Shown here: piece after piece, positions 8,333 to 15,935 of the stretch | How the letters are laid out: each line of letters starts with the position of its first letter | Numbering within the stretch: position 1 is the first letter of the stretch | Assembly: GCA_030447525.1 (NCBI GenBank) | Contig: JAUJOR010000026.1 | Span: 1-47,293, forward strand | Direction of reading: 5' to 3' | Origin: Chloroflexota bacterium | Lineage (GTDB): Bacteria > Chloroflexota > UBA11872 > UBA12225 | Length of the DNA stretch: 47,293 nt | Translations under genes and position numbers: made by a program | The notes under the pieces: model-generated | Seen by the model: only the letters and a program-made list of their open reading frames with translations | The model's database searches: none | Told to the model about the DNA's origin: nothing

Positions 8333-8362
8333 CCCCATCGCGGCGCCGGGAGACCGAGAGAG

Positions 8363-8400
8363 GACGCTATTGACGCCCGGTGCTCGCTGATGATAGCGTC
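8363..8400. promoter_or_regulatory. Inverted repeat in front of clpS
   Basis: GACGCTAT at 8363-8370 and ATAGCGTC at 8393-8400 form a perfect 8-bp inverted repeat with a 22-base loop, 9 bases before the clpS ATG. TTGACG at 8370-8375 overlaps the left arm and could be a -35 element. The repeat could be an operator or a hairpin in the leader. Confidence 0.45.
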
Positions 8401-8409
8401 GAGAGGACG

Positions 8410-8736
8410 ATGTCCTCCATGCCTGCCACCGACGCCCCGTCGACCGCAGTGCAGACCCCTCCCCAGATCGACCCGGACGTCGACATCCGGCGTCGCCTGC
8501 TCCCGCCATACAAGGTGATCTTGCACAACGACGATCACAACTCCATGCCGCACGTTGTCTCCGCGCTGCGCAAGTCGGTCCCGGGGATGAGTCTCAGCCG
8601 CGCTACGGCCATCATGTGGGAGGCCCATACGTCAGGGAGGGCTATAGTCATCAGCTGTCCCCTGGAGCTGGCCGAGCTGTACCAGCAGCGGCTCCTCTCC
8701 TTCGGCCTCACGGCGACGATCGAGAAGGACGAGTAA
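8410..8736 (+). CDS. clpS: ATP-dependent Clp protease adaptor ClpS
   Basis: Adaptor that binds N-degron substrates (bulky hydrophobic N-termini) and delivers them to the ClpA/ClpC-ClpP protease. The 108-residue protein has a disordered N-terminal 30 residues and then the ClpS core: YKVILHNDDHNSM (the NDD substrate-binding motif), HVV, a MSLSRATAIMWEAHTSGRA segment (usual MxxxxxxHxxG) and the C-terminal LAELYQQRLLSFGLTATIE. The ATG was chosen because it follows GAGAGGAC. No clpA/clpC gene is nearby. Confidence 0.93.
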   Translation: MSSMPATDAPSTAVQTPPQIDPDVDIRRRLLPPYKVILHNDDHNSMPHVVSALRKSVPGMSLSRATAIMWEAHTSGRAIVISCPLELAELYQQRLLSFGLTATIEKDE

Positions 8737-8900
8737 CTCGGGGGCGCCGCCGTGCGGGCCCCTGGCCCTGCCGTCCGGCTCCCGAACCATGCCCTAGGGG
8801 CGACACCCTCTCCCGCTGGGAGTGTGCTGAGGTAAGGACCCAGCGCGCTTCGCCCCTCTCCCGTGCAGCGCCTCGCGCTCCCGCCATAGCCCTGTCGAGC

Positions 8901-8918
8901 TTGTGATATGCTTCACAA
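8901..8918. promoter_or_regulatory. CRP/FNR-like palindrome upstream of cupredoxin gene
   Basis: TTGTGA-TATGCT-TCACAA is a perfect 6+6 palindrome that matches the CRP core TGTGA-N6-TCACA. It lies 73 bases before the cupredoxin start. The central TATGCT may also serve as a -10 element. That a CRP/FNR-family regulator binds it is inference. Confidence 0.5.
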
Positions 8919-8991
8919 AGTATGCCTGGGCCGGGGCAGGCACAGGCGAGCGCGAGGACAGACGAGCGCCGGCAGAGGGAGACAGCAGACG

Positions 8992-9375
8992 ATGCGGTAC
9001 AGGGCCGTCCTTCTCAGCGCCCTGCTGGCCGGCGCCATCGGTGTCAGTGGCTGCGGGGGCAGCGCGGTGGCCGGCGACAGCGCCGAAGGGCCGGGCACGA
9101 TCGTGGTCGGCCTGGACACGATGCGTTTCAATCCGGAGACGATCAGCGTCAAGGCCGGCGAGCCGGTCAAGATCACTTTCCGCAACGCCGGGCTCCTGAT
9201 CCACGACTACATCAGCGAAGGGGCCGACCGCAACGTAAAGCTGGCCAACGTCGGCGGCGGCAAGCAGGCCAGCGGGATCTTCCAGGCCAGCAAGCCGGGC
9301 ACCTACAATGTGGTTTGCATTCAGCCCGCGCACAAGGAGGCGGGCATGGTGGGCAAGATCGTCGTCGTCGAGTAA
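8992..9375 (+). CDS. Cupredoxin (plastocyanin/azurin-like) lipoprotein
   Basis: Secreted type-1 copper electron carrier, 127 residues. The N-terminus is a lipoprotein signal with lipobox VSGC (Cys at about residue 17-18), so the mature protein is membrane-anchored. The cupredoxin domain follows: FNPETISVKAGEPVKITF, then ligand His in GLLIHDY and the Cys-His-Met ligands in CIQPAHKEAGMVG, close to the common CxxPGHxxAGM pattern. The ATG was chosen over one 84 bases upstream because it opens the signal peptide and follows AGAGGGAGAC. It probably carries electrons to or from a respiratory or denitrification partner that is not in the window. Confidence 0.92.
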   Translation: MRYRAVLLSALLAGAIGVSGCGGSAVAGDSAEGPGTIVVGLDTMRFNPETISVKAGEPVKITFRNAGLLIHDYISEGADRNVKLANVGGGKQASGIFQASKPGTYNVVCIQPAHKEAGMVGKIVVVE

Positions 9376-9431
9376 GCGCCCCCCGGCCGGCCGGCGGTCT
9401 GGAAGTCAGGGGATCCAGAACTCGCCTCTTG

Positions 9432-9456
9432 TGCCCGGCGAAGCGCCGGCCGGGCA
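9432..9456. terminator. Hairpin between convergent cupredoxin and nrdJ
   Basis: TGCCCGGC (9432-9439) pairs with GCCGGGCA (9449-9456) around a 9-base loop. It lies between two converging genes. No T-run follows on either side, so a classical intrinsic terminator is not certain. Confidence 0.45.
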
Positions 9457-9537
9457 TGAGGCCGGAAGGCCGTCCCGCCCGGCCGGTGGAACGATGGAGC
9501 GCCGCGCCTCACCTCCAGGCGCATGATCTGGAATTGA

Positions 9538-12045
9538 TCAGCACTCTGAATAGCCGCAGCTGTGACACTTGGCGCATCCTTCTTCGTAGACCAGGGCGGC
9601 GTCACCACATTCCGGGCACAGATCGGCCCGCAGGCGCCGACGCCCTTCCGCTGCCGGTGATTCCGTGGTGCGGTGCGGGGCGGCCGCCGGAACTTCAGGG
9701 AAGGGAGCGCGGGCGGCGCCGTTCACCACCTCCATCCCACCGAGGAACTCGGACAGCACCTGGGCGATGGCGTCCGGCAGCGAGCGCACCCGGTTGCGTC
9801 CGAAGCCCAGCTGGCGTCCGCCCCCGATCCCGGACAGTTGATCGACCACTTGCTCGAGGCGCTCGGCAGCGGAGAGCGGGGAGGGGAGGCGCAGGACGAG
9901 GGAGACCAGCCGGCCCAGGGCTTCGGTCACGGCCGCCGTGTCCGAGCCGGCCTTGCCAACTTGCAAGAAGACCTCGAAGGGTTGCCCGCCGCCGTTCTTG
10001 GTCACAGTGGTAAACATTGTCCCCAGCGGGGTGGGCATGCGGTAGGTAATCCCTTCGGCGGCGCGGGGCCGTGGCTTGAGGTGCTGTCCCGGTTCCGGGG
10101 CGCTGCCCAGCGTCAGGCCGAGCTGTACCGCCTCCGCCTGGGCGTTGCCATTCACCGCCCCATCGTCCGACCTCTCCCCACCCGGGGTAGTCCCGTCAGT
10201 GGCGGCAGAGCCGACGGGAGGGGCCGCCGCCACGCTTGCCGGGCCCGCGGCGCTCTCTGCCGGGCGGGCCTTGGGGGCCTCGATGTGCGAGAGCACCCCC
10301 TCGCGGCACCCATCGCGGAAGTACGTCACGCCCTTGCAGCCGTAGTCGTAGGCCTTGATGTACAGCTCCTGGACCTGCTCCACGGTGTGGTCGTTGGGGG
10401 CGTTCACCGTCTTGGAAATGGAGCTGTCGGTGTACTCCTGCACCTTGGCCTGGACGCGGACGTGCTCCTCCGGGGTCAGGTCGTTGGCCGAGACGAACCA
10501 TCCAGGGACGGCCTCCGCCGGGGCGTCCGGATGGGCATCCTTCCAGGCCTGGAGCAGAGGGTGGTAGAGGACGTGCTCCCCGGTACGGTCGCGGCGCACC
10601 ATGGCGAAGTCATACACCGGCTCGATCCCGGAGGAGACGCCGGCCAGCAGGGATGTGGTGCCGGTGGGTGCCTGGGTAAGGAGCACGGCGTTGCGGATCC
10701 CCTGGGCGGCGATTTTGGTCTTTACCGGCTCCGGGAGGCGGCGGATGAAACGCCCCTGGAGGTACTTCTCCCGGTCGAAGCGCGGAAAGGCTCCCTTCTC
10801 CGCAGCCAGGTCGGAGGCGGCGTCATAGGCCGCGTCGCGGATGGTGCGATAGATGCGGTCGACCACCGGCATGCCGGCGTCCGAGCCATAGGGGACGTGG
10901 AGCTTGATCAGGGCGTCGGCCAGGCCCATTGTCCCCAGGCCGGTGCGCCGCGTCCCCAGCTGGGCCGCGGCGTTCTCCGGAAAAAAGTACTCCGTCGCGT
11001 CCACCACGTTGTCCAGGAAGCGCATGGACACCCGCGTTGCGTCGGCCAGGGCGGCGTAGTCGAACGTCCCCGGCGTGTCGGCGTCGCCCCCGCGGACGAA
11101 CGAGGAGAGATTCAGGGCCCCCAGGTTGCAGACCCCCCACTCCGGCAGGCCTTGCTCGCCGCAGGGGTTGACGCAGATGATCTTCTCGTAGTACCAGGTG
11201 TTGCTCTCGGTGTTGTAGCGGTCGATGAAGACCAGGCCCGGCTCGCCGGACGTCCAGGCGCTCTCACAGATCAGGTTCCACAGCTGGCGCGCCGGCAGGG
11301 TCTTGCAGACCTCCCCCTTCCACACCAGCTGCCAGTCCCGGTCGGCCTTGACCGCCTCCATGAAGCGGTCAGAGACGCATACGGAGAGGTTGGCGTGATT
11401 GATCCGCGTGAGGTCCTTCTTGACGGTGACGAACTCCTCGATGTCCGGGTGGTCGTCGTTGAGCATCAGCATCAGCGCGCCCCTGCGGGAGCCCCCCTGC
11501 TGGATCACGTCCCCCGTGGCCACGGAGTACAGCTCTGCCCATGAGCAGGGCCCCGAGGCCGTGCCGTTGACCGTCTTGATGTAGCTCCCCCGCGGGCGGA
11601 GGGAGGAAAGGTTGATCCCCACCCCCCCGGCGCGGGCCATGATCTCGGTCATCACCTTGAGGTTGTCCAGGATGCCCCCGCGGCTGTCCTCCGGGCTGGG
11701 GATGACGAAGCAGTTGTAGTACGTCACGTGATGGCCGGTGCCGGCCCCCGAGAGGATCCGCCCCCCGGGGACGAAGCGGAAGTCTCGCAAGACGTCGTAG
11801 AAGCGCCCTTCCCAGTGGCGCCGGGCTTCCTCCGACGGCTCCACGGCGGCGATCCCGCGGGCGACGCGGGCCCACATGTCCTCCGGGTAATGCTCAACCG
11901 GCGCGCCCGCCTCGTCCTTCAGGGCGTAGCGGTCGATAAACACCTTGCCGCGGATGCCCTCCAGGACCGTCCCCTGTGGCGCCGGGAGGTGGATGTCCGA
12001 CGATCCGCTGGGCTGCCGGCTGACCTCGTGCTGAACGGTTGACAT
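9538..12045 (-). CDS. nrdJ: Adenosylcobalamin-dependent class II ribonucleotide reductase
   Basis: Reduces ribonucleotides to deoxyribonucleotides for DNA synthesis using a vitamin B12-derived radical, with or without oxygen. At 835 residues it fits the NrdJ family. The thiyl cysteine is Cys295 in NPCGEQ, with Asn293 and Glu297 beside it. The redox pair is Cys112 (YNCFVIP) and Cys306 (GVCNLGALN), and the 11-residue gap between the last two cysteines is that of class II enzymes. APTGTTSLLAG is the phosphate-binding loop. The C-terminus has a Ser/Ala-rich linker (about 590-640) and a zinc-ribbon-like tail with two CxxC pairs (CPEC, CHSC) that passes electrons to the active site. ATG after GGAGGAGAGC. 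No nrdA/nrdB is present. It is probably repressed by NrdR through two upstream boxes. Confidence 0.96.
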   Translation of the reverse strand: MSTVQHEVSRQPSGSSDIHLPAPQGTVLEGIRGKVFIDRYALKDEAGAPVEHYPEDMWARVARGIAAVEPSEEARRHWEGRFYDVLRDFRFVPGGRILSGAGTGHHVTYYNCFVIPSPEDSRGGILDNLKVMTEIMARAGGVGINLSSLRPRGSYIKTVNGTASGPCSWAELYSVATGDVIQQGGSRRGALMLMLNDDHPDIEEFVTVKKDLTRINHANLSVCVSDRFMEAVKADRDWQLVWKGEVCKTLPARQLWNLICESAWTSGEPGLVFIDRYNTESNTWYYEKIICVNPCGEQGLPEWGVCNLGALNLSSFVRGGDADTPGTFDYAALADATRVSMRFLDNVVDATEYFFPENAAAQLGTRRTGLGTMGLADALIKLHVPYGSDAGMPVVDRIYRTIRDAAYDAASDLAAEKGAFPRFDREKYLQGRFIRRLPEPVKTKIAAQGIRNAVLLTQAPTGTTSLLAGVSSGIEPVYDFAMVRRDRTGEHVLYHPLLQAWKDAHPDAPAEAVPGWFVSANDLTPEEHVRVQAKVQEYTDSSISKTVNAPNDHTVEQVQELYIKAYDYGCKGVTYFRDGCREGVLSHIEAPKARPAESAAGPASVAAAPPVGSAATDGTTPGGERSDDGAVNGNAQAEAVQLGLTLGSAPEPGQHLKPRPRAAEGITYRMPTPLGTMFTTVTKNGGGQPFEVFLQVGKAGSDTAAVTEALGRLVSLVLRLPSPLSAAERLEQVVDQLSGIGGGRQLGFGRNRVRSLPDAIAQVLSEFLGGMEVVNGAARAPFPEVPAAAPHRTTESPAAEGRRRLRADLCPECGDAALVYEEGCAKCHSCGYSEC

Positions 12046-12178
12046 GCTCTCCTCCGCGAGACGTGCTACGTTGCAATCGGCGATCTATCTGCCCGGCGGC
12101 CGTGGCTCCCCTGCCTTCCAGTGACACGCCCCGCGCCGGCTGGCGATCTCCGGGCACTTCCCACCGTCGGCACCCGCG

Positions 12179-12194
12179 ACCCTACATCTGGGGT
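12179..12194. promoter_or_regulatory. NrdR box 1 (at predicted nrdJ transcription start)
   Basis: ACCCTACATCTGGGGT is a near-perfect 16-base palindrome with the ACnCTAnATnTnGnGT layout of GC-rich NrdR boxes. It begins about 8-9 bases after the predicted -10 box of nrdJ and so covers the transcription start. Its partner box lies exactly 31 bases away. Confidence 0.7.
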
Positions 12195-12202
12195 GCTGGA
12201 CC

Positions 12203-12231
12203 ATCTTAGGCCCTAAATGTGGGGCTGTCAA
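12203..12231 (-). promoter_or_regulatory. Predicted sigma70-type promoter of nrdJ
   Basis: On the minus strand TTGACA (12231-12226) is followed after exactly 17 bases by TAAGAT (12208-12203). The -35 box matches the consensus fully. The start point would be near 12195, giving a leader of about 150 bases before nrdJ. Both NrdR-like boxes overlap this promoter. Confidence 0.7.
12210..12225. promoter_or_regulatory. NrdR box 2 (within the nrdJ promoter spacer)
   Basis: GCCCTAAATGTGGGGC is a 16-base palindrome similar to box 1, 31 bases from it start to start, the three-helical-turn spacing known for NrdR box pairs. It fills the 17-base spacer between the predicted -35 and -10 elements of nrdJ. 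Confidence 0.7.
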
Positions 12232-12397
12232 GGCGCCCGGCGTCTCCCTCCAACCTTCCTCCGCCGACCGGCTCGGCCCCCCGCCTGTCACTGAGCCGAC
12301 TCCTATCGATTGGTCGCCCGGGGCAGATGGCAGGGGTCACCATCGTAGTGGCGCGGCCGCAGTTCCTGGAAGGGACCGGACGCGCCGGGACGAGGAC

Positions 12398-12415
12398 GGG
12401 GCGTAGCGGCGCCCC
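12398..12415 (-). terminator. GC hairpin after aminotransferase gene
   Basis: GGGGCG (12398-12403) and CGCCCC (12410-12415) can pair around a 6-base loop, 10 bases past the aminotransferase stop. There is no T-run. Weak candidate. Confidence 0.25.
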
Positions 12416-12425
12416 GGGCTCCGGC

Positions 12426-13631
12426 TCAGCGCTCGGGGGAGCCGATGACGCGGCACAGTCGCCGCACCCCTTCGGCCAGATCGCTCGGGGGTAGGAAGGA
12501 GAAGGCCAGGCGGAGGTGGCGCCGCCCGTCACCGCGGGCGAAGTAGCTTGCCCCGGGGATAAAGCTGACCCCGGCGGCCGTCGCCCGAGGGAGCAGGGCA
12601 GCGGCATCGCCCCCTGGGGGCAGGGTGAGCCAGGTGAAAAAGCCCCCCTGGGGCACCGTCCAGTCCACGTCCGGCGGGGCGTGCTCCGCCAGGGCCGCCA
12701 GCATGGCGTCGCGGCGCACCCGGTACACCCCCTTGAGGGTCTCAATGTGGCCCTGCAGCCGGTCGAGCGTCCCCCCCCCGTCCCCGGCAAAGGCGGCCGC
12801 CACGTGCGTCGCGAAGGGGCTGGTGCCAACGTCTACCTTGAGCTGCAGGAGGCGAGGCAACAGGGCCGGCGGTGCGACGACGTAGCCCAGGCGCAGGCCG
12901 GCCGCCAGGATCTTAGAGAACGTCCGCACCTGAAAGACGGCGCCTCCCCCATCCAGGGAGAAAAGGGACGGGCTGGCCGTGCCGTCGTAGCGCAGCTCGC
13001 TGTAGGCGTCGTCCTCGATCAGCAATGTGCCGAAGCGATGGGCGAGATCGACCAGCGCCCGCCGGCGCTCCAGGGAGAGAGATACCCCGGCGGGATTCTG
13101 GAACGTGGGGATGGTGTAGACGAACTTGGGGCGCCGCCCGGAGTCGACCAGGCGCTGCAACAGGGACGCCAGGACATCCGTGTCCAGGCCGTTGCCATCC
13201 AGAGGTACCTCGTGGACGTCGGCCTCGGCGTTGCGGAAAGTCTGCAACGCCCCGATGAACGTGGGGGCCTCCACGACCACGGCGTCTCCCGGATCGACCA
13301 GGAGATGGGTAATCAGATCGATCCCCTGCGAGCCACCGGCAGTAACCACGAGGTGATCGTGGGTCACGCGGATGCCCTCCTGACGCAGCTTGGCCACCAG
13401 GAGGTCGAGGAAGGGTGCCGGCCCGGCGATGGGGCCGTACTGCAGGGCCTCTCGGCCGGAGGCGCGCAGCATGCGCCCCGCGGCCTCGATGAGCCCCTGG
13501 ATTGGGAAGGAGCCGGGATCAGGAAAGCCGTAGGTCAGGGGGATGACCCCCGGAGGGGTCGCCGCCCCGGCCCGAAACAAGGCCGGCACCTCAGCCGCGG
13601 CCCGGCGCGCCAGGAGCGGTCGGTAATCCAT
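12426..13631 (-). CDS. PLP-dependent aminotransferase, class I/II (LysN/MocR-like fold type I)
   Basis: A 401-residue fold-type I pyridoxal-phosphate enzyme similar in outline to 2-aminoadipate/multi-substrate aminotransferases (LysN, AraT-like) and to the catalytic domain of MocR regulators, but without a DNA-binding domain. Visible elements: LQYGPIAGPAPFLDLL near the N-terminus, VTAGGSQGIDL (phosphate-binding), YTIPTFQNPAG (residues about 168-178), EDDAYSELRYDG (Asp pairing with the PLP nitrogen) and the Schiff-base Lys240 in TFSKILAAGLRLGY. A C-terminal Arg in RHLRLAFSF would bind the substrate carboxylate. The amino donor cannot be assigned. It lies upstream of nrdJ on the same strand, but nrdJ has its own promoter. 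Confidence 0.9.
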   Translation of the reverse strand: MDYRPLLARRAAAEVPALFRAGAATPPGVIPLTYGFPDPGSFPIQGLIEAAGRMLRASGREALQYGPIAGPAPFLDLLVAKLRQEGIRVTHDHLVVTAGGSQGIDLITHLLVDPGDAVVVEAPTFIGALQTFRNAEADVHEVPLDGNGLDTDVLASLLQRLVDSGRRPKFVYTIPTFQNPAGVSLSLERRRALVDLAHRFGTLLIEDDAYSELRYDGTASPSLFSLDGGGAVFQVRTFSKILAAGLRLGYVVAPPALLPRLLQLKVDVGTSPFATHVAAAFAGDGGGTLDRLQGHIETLKGVYRVRRDAMLAALAEHAPPDVDWTVPQGGFFTWLTLPPGGDAAALLPRATAAGVSFIPGASYFARGDGRRHLRLAFSFLPPSDLAEGVRRLCRVIGSPER

Positions 13632-13847
13632 GCCGGAGTGTTCAGGCGTCTGCTGTGGCTATGTCCGCGCGTCCCGCCGCCGGCCAGGTGGCCATCTGGT
13701 CCCCCCAGACGCTGCACCGGCCCGACCGGGGGACCGAAGCCCCCTTGACGCCGCCGTATCGGGCGCTCGTCCCCGGGACCGGGGCAGCGAAACATGGAAA
13801 CGGCCCGGCGCAGTGGCCGATCCTGGACTGAGCGTAGCGGGCCTGGC

Positions 13848-14474
13848 CTAGGCGAAGCTGGCGCTGCCGGCGATCCTGGCCATCTGGACGGCCTTGTCGT
13901 AGTTTTGGGACACCTTTTGCCAGTCCATGTTCTTGAAGAAGGACTTGATGTAGTCGGCGCGGGCCGAGCCGTAGTCGATGAAGTAGGCGTGCTCGTAGAC
14001 GTCCAGCGTCATCACCGGGATGGTACCCCAGACGCCACCCTGATTGTGGGCGTCGGCAATAAAGATGTGGAGCTTCATGTCCGTGGGGTCGAGGGCCACG
14101 TTCGCCCAGCCGCGGGCGGCCATGCCGGAGGCGCTGAGCTCGGTCATGAAGTTCTCGAACGAGCCGTAATCCTTGTTGATCTGCTCGGCGAGAGCCCCGC
14201 TGGGCGGGGCGCCATCTCCACCCAGGTGGCTAAAGTACAGCTCATGCAGGATCTGTCCGTCGGCATTGAAAGTCTCTTCGTGCTTTAGGGCGCGATACTC
14301 GCTGTAGGTCTGAGCGGACTTGCTGCGATCGGCGTTCGGTAGCGCCGCCTCGATCTCGTTGCGTTTGTTGACGTAGCCGGGGTACAGCTTGTCATGGTGA
14401 GTCTCGATTGTCTTGGACGAGATGCCATCGAGGGCATCCTTGGCAAATGGCAGGTCCTTGACCGCAAAGGGCAT
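13848..14474 (-). CDS. sodA: Superoxide dismutase, Fe/Mn family
   Basis: Dismutates superoxide to oxygen and hydrogen peroxide. The 208-residue protein has the family layout with metal ligands His26 (THHDK), a His in ILHELYFSHLG, and Asp and His in the DVYEHAYFIDYG motif. The gateway Tyr34 is kept (PGYVNKRN). The normally conserved HH at positions 30-31 reads Leu-Tyr here, so the substrate channel differs from the E. coli enzymes. The GGVWGT region matches neither the Fe nor the Mn pattern clearly, so the metal is unsure. No signal peptide is seen, so it should be cytoplasmic. Strong ribosome binding site (AGGAAAGGAG). The peroxide it makes could be a substrate for the peroxiredoxin elsewhere in the window. 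Confidence 0.92.
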   Translation of the reverse strand: MPFAVKDLPFAKDALDGISSKTIETHHDKLYPGYVNKRNEIEAALPNADRSKSAQTYSEYRALKHEETFNADGQILHELYFSHLGGDGAPPSGALAEQINKDYGSFENFMTELSASGMAARGWANVALDPTDMKLHIFIADAHNQGGVWGTIPVMTLDVYEHAYFIDYGSARADYIKSFFKNMDWQKVSQNYDKAVQMARIAGSASFA

Positions 14475-14573
14475 AGATGGGCTCCTTTCCTCTGGCCGGC
14501 GTGCCAGCGTACCATCACTCTATCCGTCGATGTCGAGAGCGTCAAGGTCGAGAGCGTTAAGGAGCGGTGGCCT

Positions 14574-15890
14574 GTGAAAGTGCTCTGCACCGGCATGTCC
14601 GGCACCGGGCGGACGAGCTTCGTGCGCGGCGTCGCCGAGCTGGCCGTGGCCCGCGACCAGACGCTTCACGTCTTCGACGTCCGGGACACCATGTTTCACC
14701 TGGCCCGCGAGCGTGGTGAGGTCCTGGAGGAGGAGACCATCCTGGACGTCTTCCCTACCGCGCTGGGGGCCTATCGGGCGGCCGCCCTGGAGCGGATCAC
14801 GGCCCAAGTGCGCGCCCTGCCGGCGGACGACTCCTGGATTCTGGTGACTCACGCCACCTTCTCCTGGAACTACTCCATCGTCCCCGGCCTGGACGTCTAT
14901 TACCTGAACCTCTTGCAGCCAGACGTGTACGTCACGGTGACGGACGGCATCCTCAGCATCCGCCAGCGCTTGACCGAGGAGCGATGGAAGGGGGTGACCA
15001 TCAATAACCTCCTGTGGTGGCGCGACGTCGAGCGGGCGGCGACGGAGCTGATGGCCAACTGGCAGCGCAAGCCCCACTTCCTTATCGGCCGGCGCCAGGG
15101 CTGCGAGACGCTGTACCGCCTGATCTTCGAGCCCCAGGTGACCACCACCTATCTCAGCTACCCCATGTCCCACCTGCACGGGGCGGAGCTCTTCTCCCGC
15201 CTGGAGCAGTTCCGCCAGCGCCTGCAGCAGCGCGTCGTCGTCTTCGATCCGGCGGCCGTGGACGACTTCACCCTGGAGGTGGATGCCCCGGTAGGCTTTT
15301 CCGACGGGAGCGTACAGGCCGGCGACATCGGGGCGACCTTGACCTCCACTAAGCTGGAGGGGGACGTGCCCCCCGGGGGGCAGTTCGGCGCCGTCGGCTC
15401 CCTGGCCAGCAAGACCGGCCGGGCGCGGGAGCTTATCCTGGACGCCCGACTGGCGGGGGATCATGGTGCGGTGCGCCCGGAGAACCCCGAGAACCTCGAC
15501 CACATCGATGGTCAGATCGTCGACCGTGACTACAAGCTGGTGGCCCAGTCAGAGACGGTAGTGGTGTACTACCCCACCACCACGCTCTCCGCCGGGGTGA
15601 TCTGCGAGATGAAGGAGGCTATCCACCGGGGAAAGCGCGTCTATGCCTTGTGGCTCCCGGACCAGCCCCCCAGCCCCTTCTTCACCCGCTACTGCACCCG
15701 CTGGTTCCGCAGCGAGGACGCACTCTTCGATTACATGGACGAGGCCGGCGTCGCCCCGGACAGAAGCTCGACGTCCCCGGGGGCAGCGCTCCCTTCCCCG
15801 GCCGGCTCCACCAGCAAACGGGTGGGGAACGATCGGGCGCACCACTTCCCGGCAGACGGCCCGGCCCCGGCCGCGACGGGCCCCTCATGA
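14574..15890 (+). CDS. Adenylate-kinase-like domain fused to nucleoside 2-deoxyribosyltransferase-like domain
   Basis: A 438-residue two-domain protein that I cannot match to a characterised family. Residues 1-200 resemble archaeal-type adenylate/nucleotide kinases: a P-loop (CTGMSGTGRTSFV) with Arg13 where the Walker Lys is expected, then VFDVRDTMFHLARERGEV, an ILVTHATFSW strand and RQRLTEERWKG in place of the lid. Residues about 215-400 resemble nucleoside 2-deoxyribosyltransferases: TYLSYPMSHLHGAELFSRLE, VVVFDPAAVDD, a DGQIVDRDYKLV segment, then SAGVICEMKEAIHRGKRVYAL, whose Glu (ICEM) aligns with the catalytic Glu of that fold. The last 45 residues look disordered. The GTG start follows AAGGAG at 9 bases. 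It is convergent with nrdR. A role in nucleotide sensing or salvage is inference. Confidence 0.7.
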   Translation: MKVLCTGMSGTGRTSFVRGVAELAVARDQTLHVFDVRDTMFHLARERGEVLEEETILDVFPTALGAYRAAALERITAQVRALPADDSWILVTHATFSWNYSIVPGLDVYYLNLLQPDVYVTVTDGILSIRQRLTEERWKGVTINNLLWWRDVERAATELMANWQRKPHFLIGRRQGCETLYRLIFEPQVTTTYLSYPMSHLHGAELFSRLEQFRQRLQQRVVVFDPAAVDDFTLEVDAPVGFSDGSVQAGDIGATLTSTKLEGDVPPGGQFGAVGSLASKTGRARELILDARLAGDHGAVRPENPENLDHIDGQIVDRDYKLVAQSETVVVYYPTTTLSAGVICEMKEAIHRGKRVYALWLPDQPPSPFFTRYCTRWFRSEDALFDYMDEAGVAPDRSSTSPGAALPSPAGSTSKRVGNDRAHHFPADGPAPAATGPS

Positions 15891-15935
15891 GGAAGCGACC
15901 AGCCGTCGTTGCGCTCCGGGCGGCGGGCTCGAGCC

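Noticed and set aside
9673..11544. A 623-residue open frame on the plus strand opposite nrdJ
   Set aside because: It is antisense to a complete, conserved nrdJ gene. The composition is typical of high-GC shadow frames and no domain is visible.
12046..12250. Cobalamin riboswitch in the nrdJ leader
   Set aside because: The enzyme needs B12, but no B12-box-like sequence or the expected complex fold is visible. The region is explained by the promoter, the NrdR boxes and a plain leader.
13632..13847. Possible gene in the spacer between aminotransferase and superoxide dismutase
   Set aside because: Open frames here lack a ribosome binding site and show only high-GC shadow composition.
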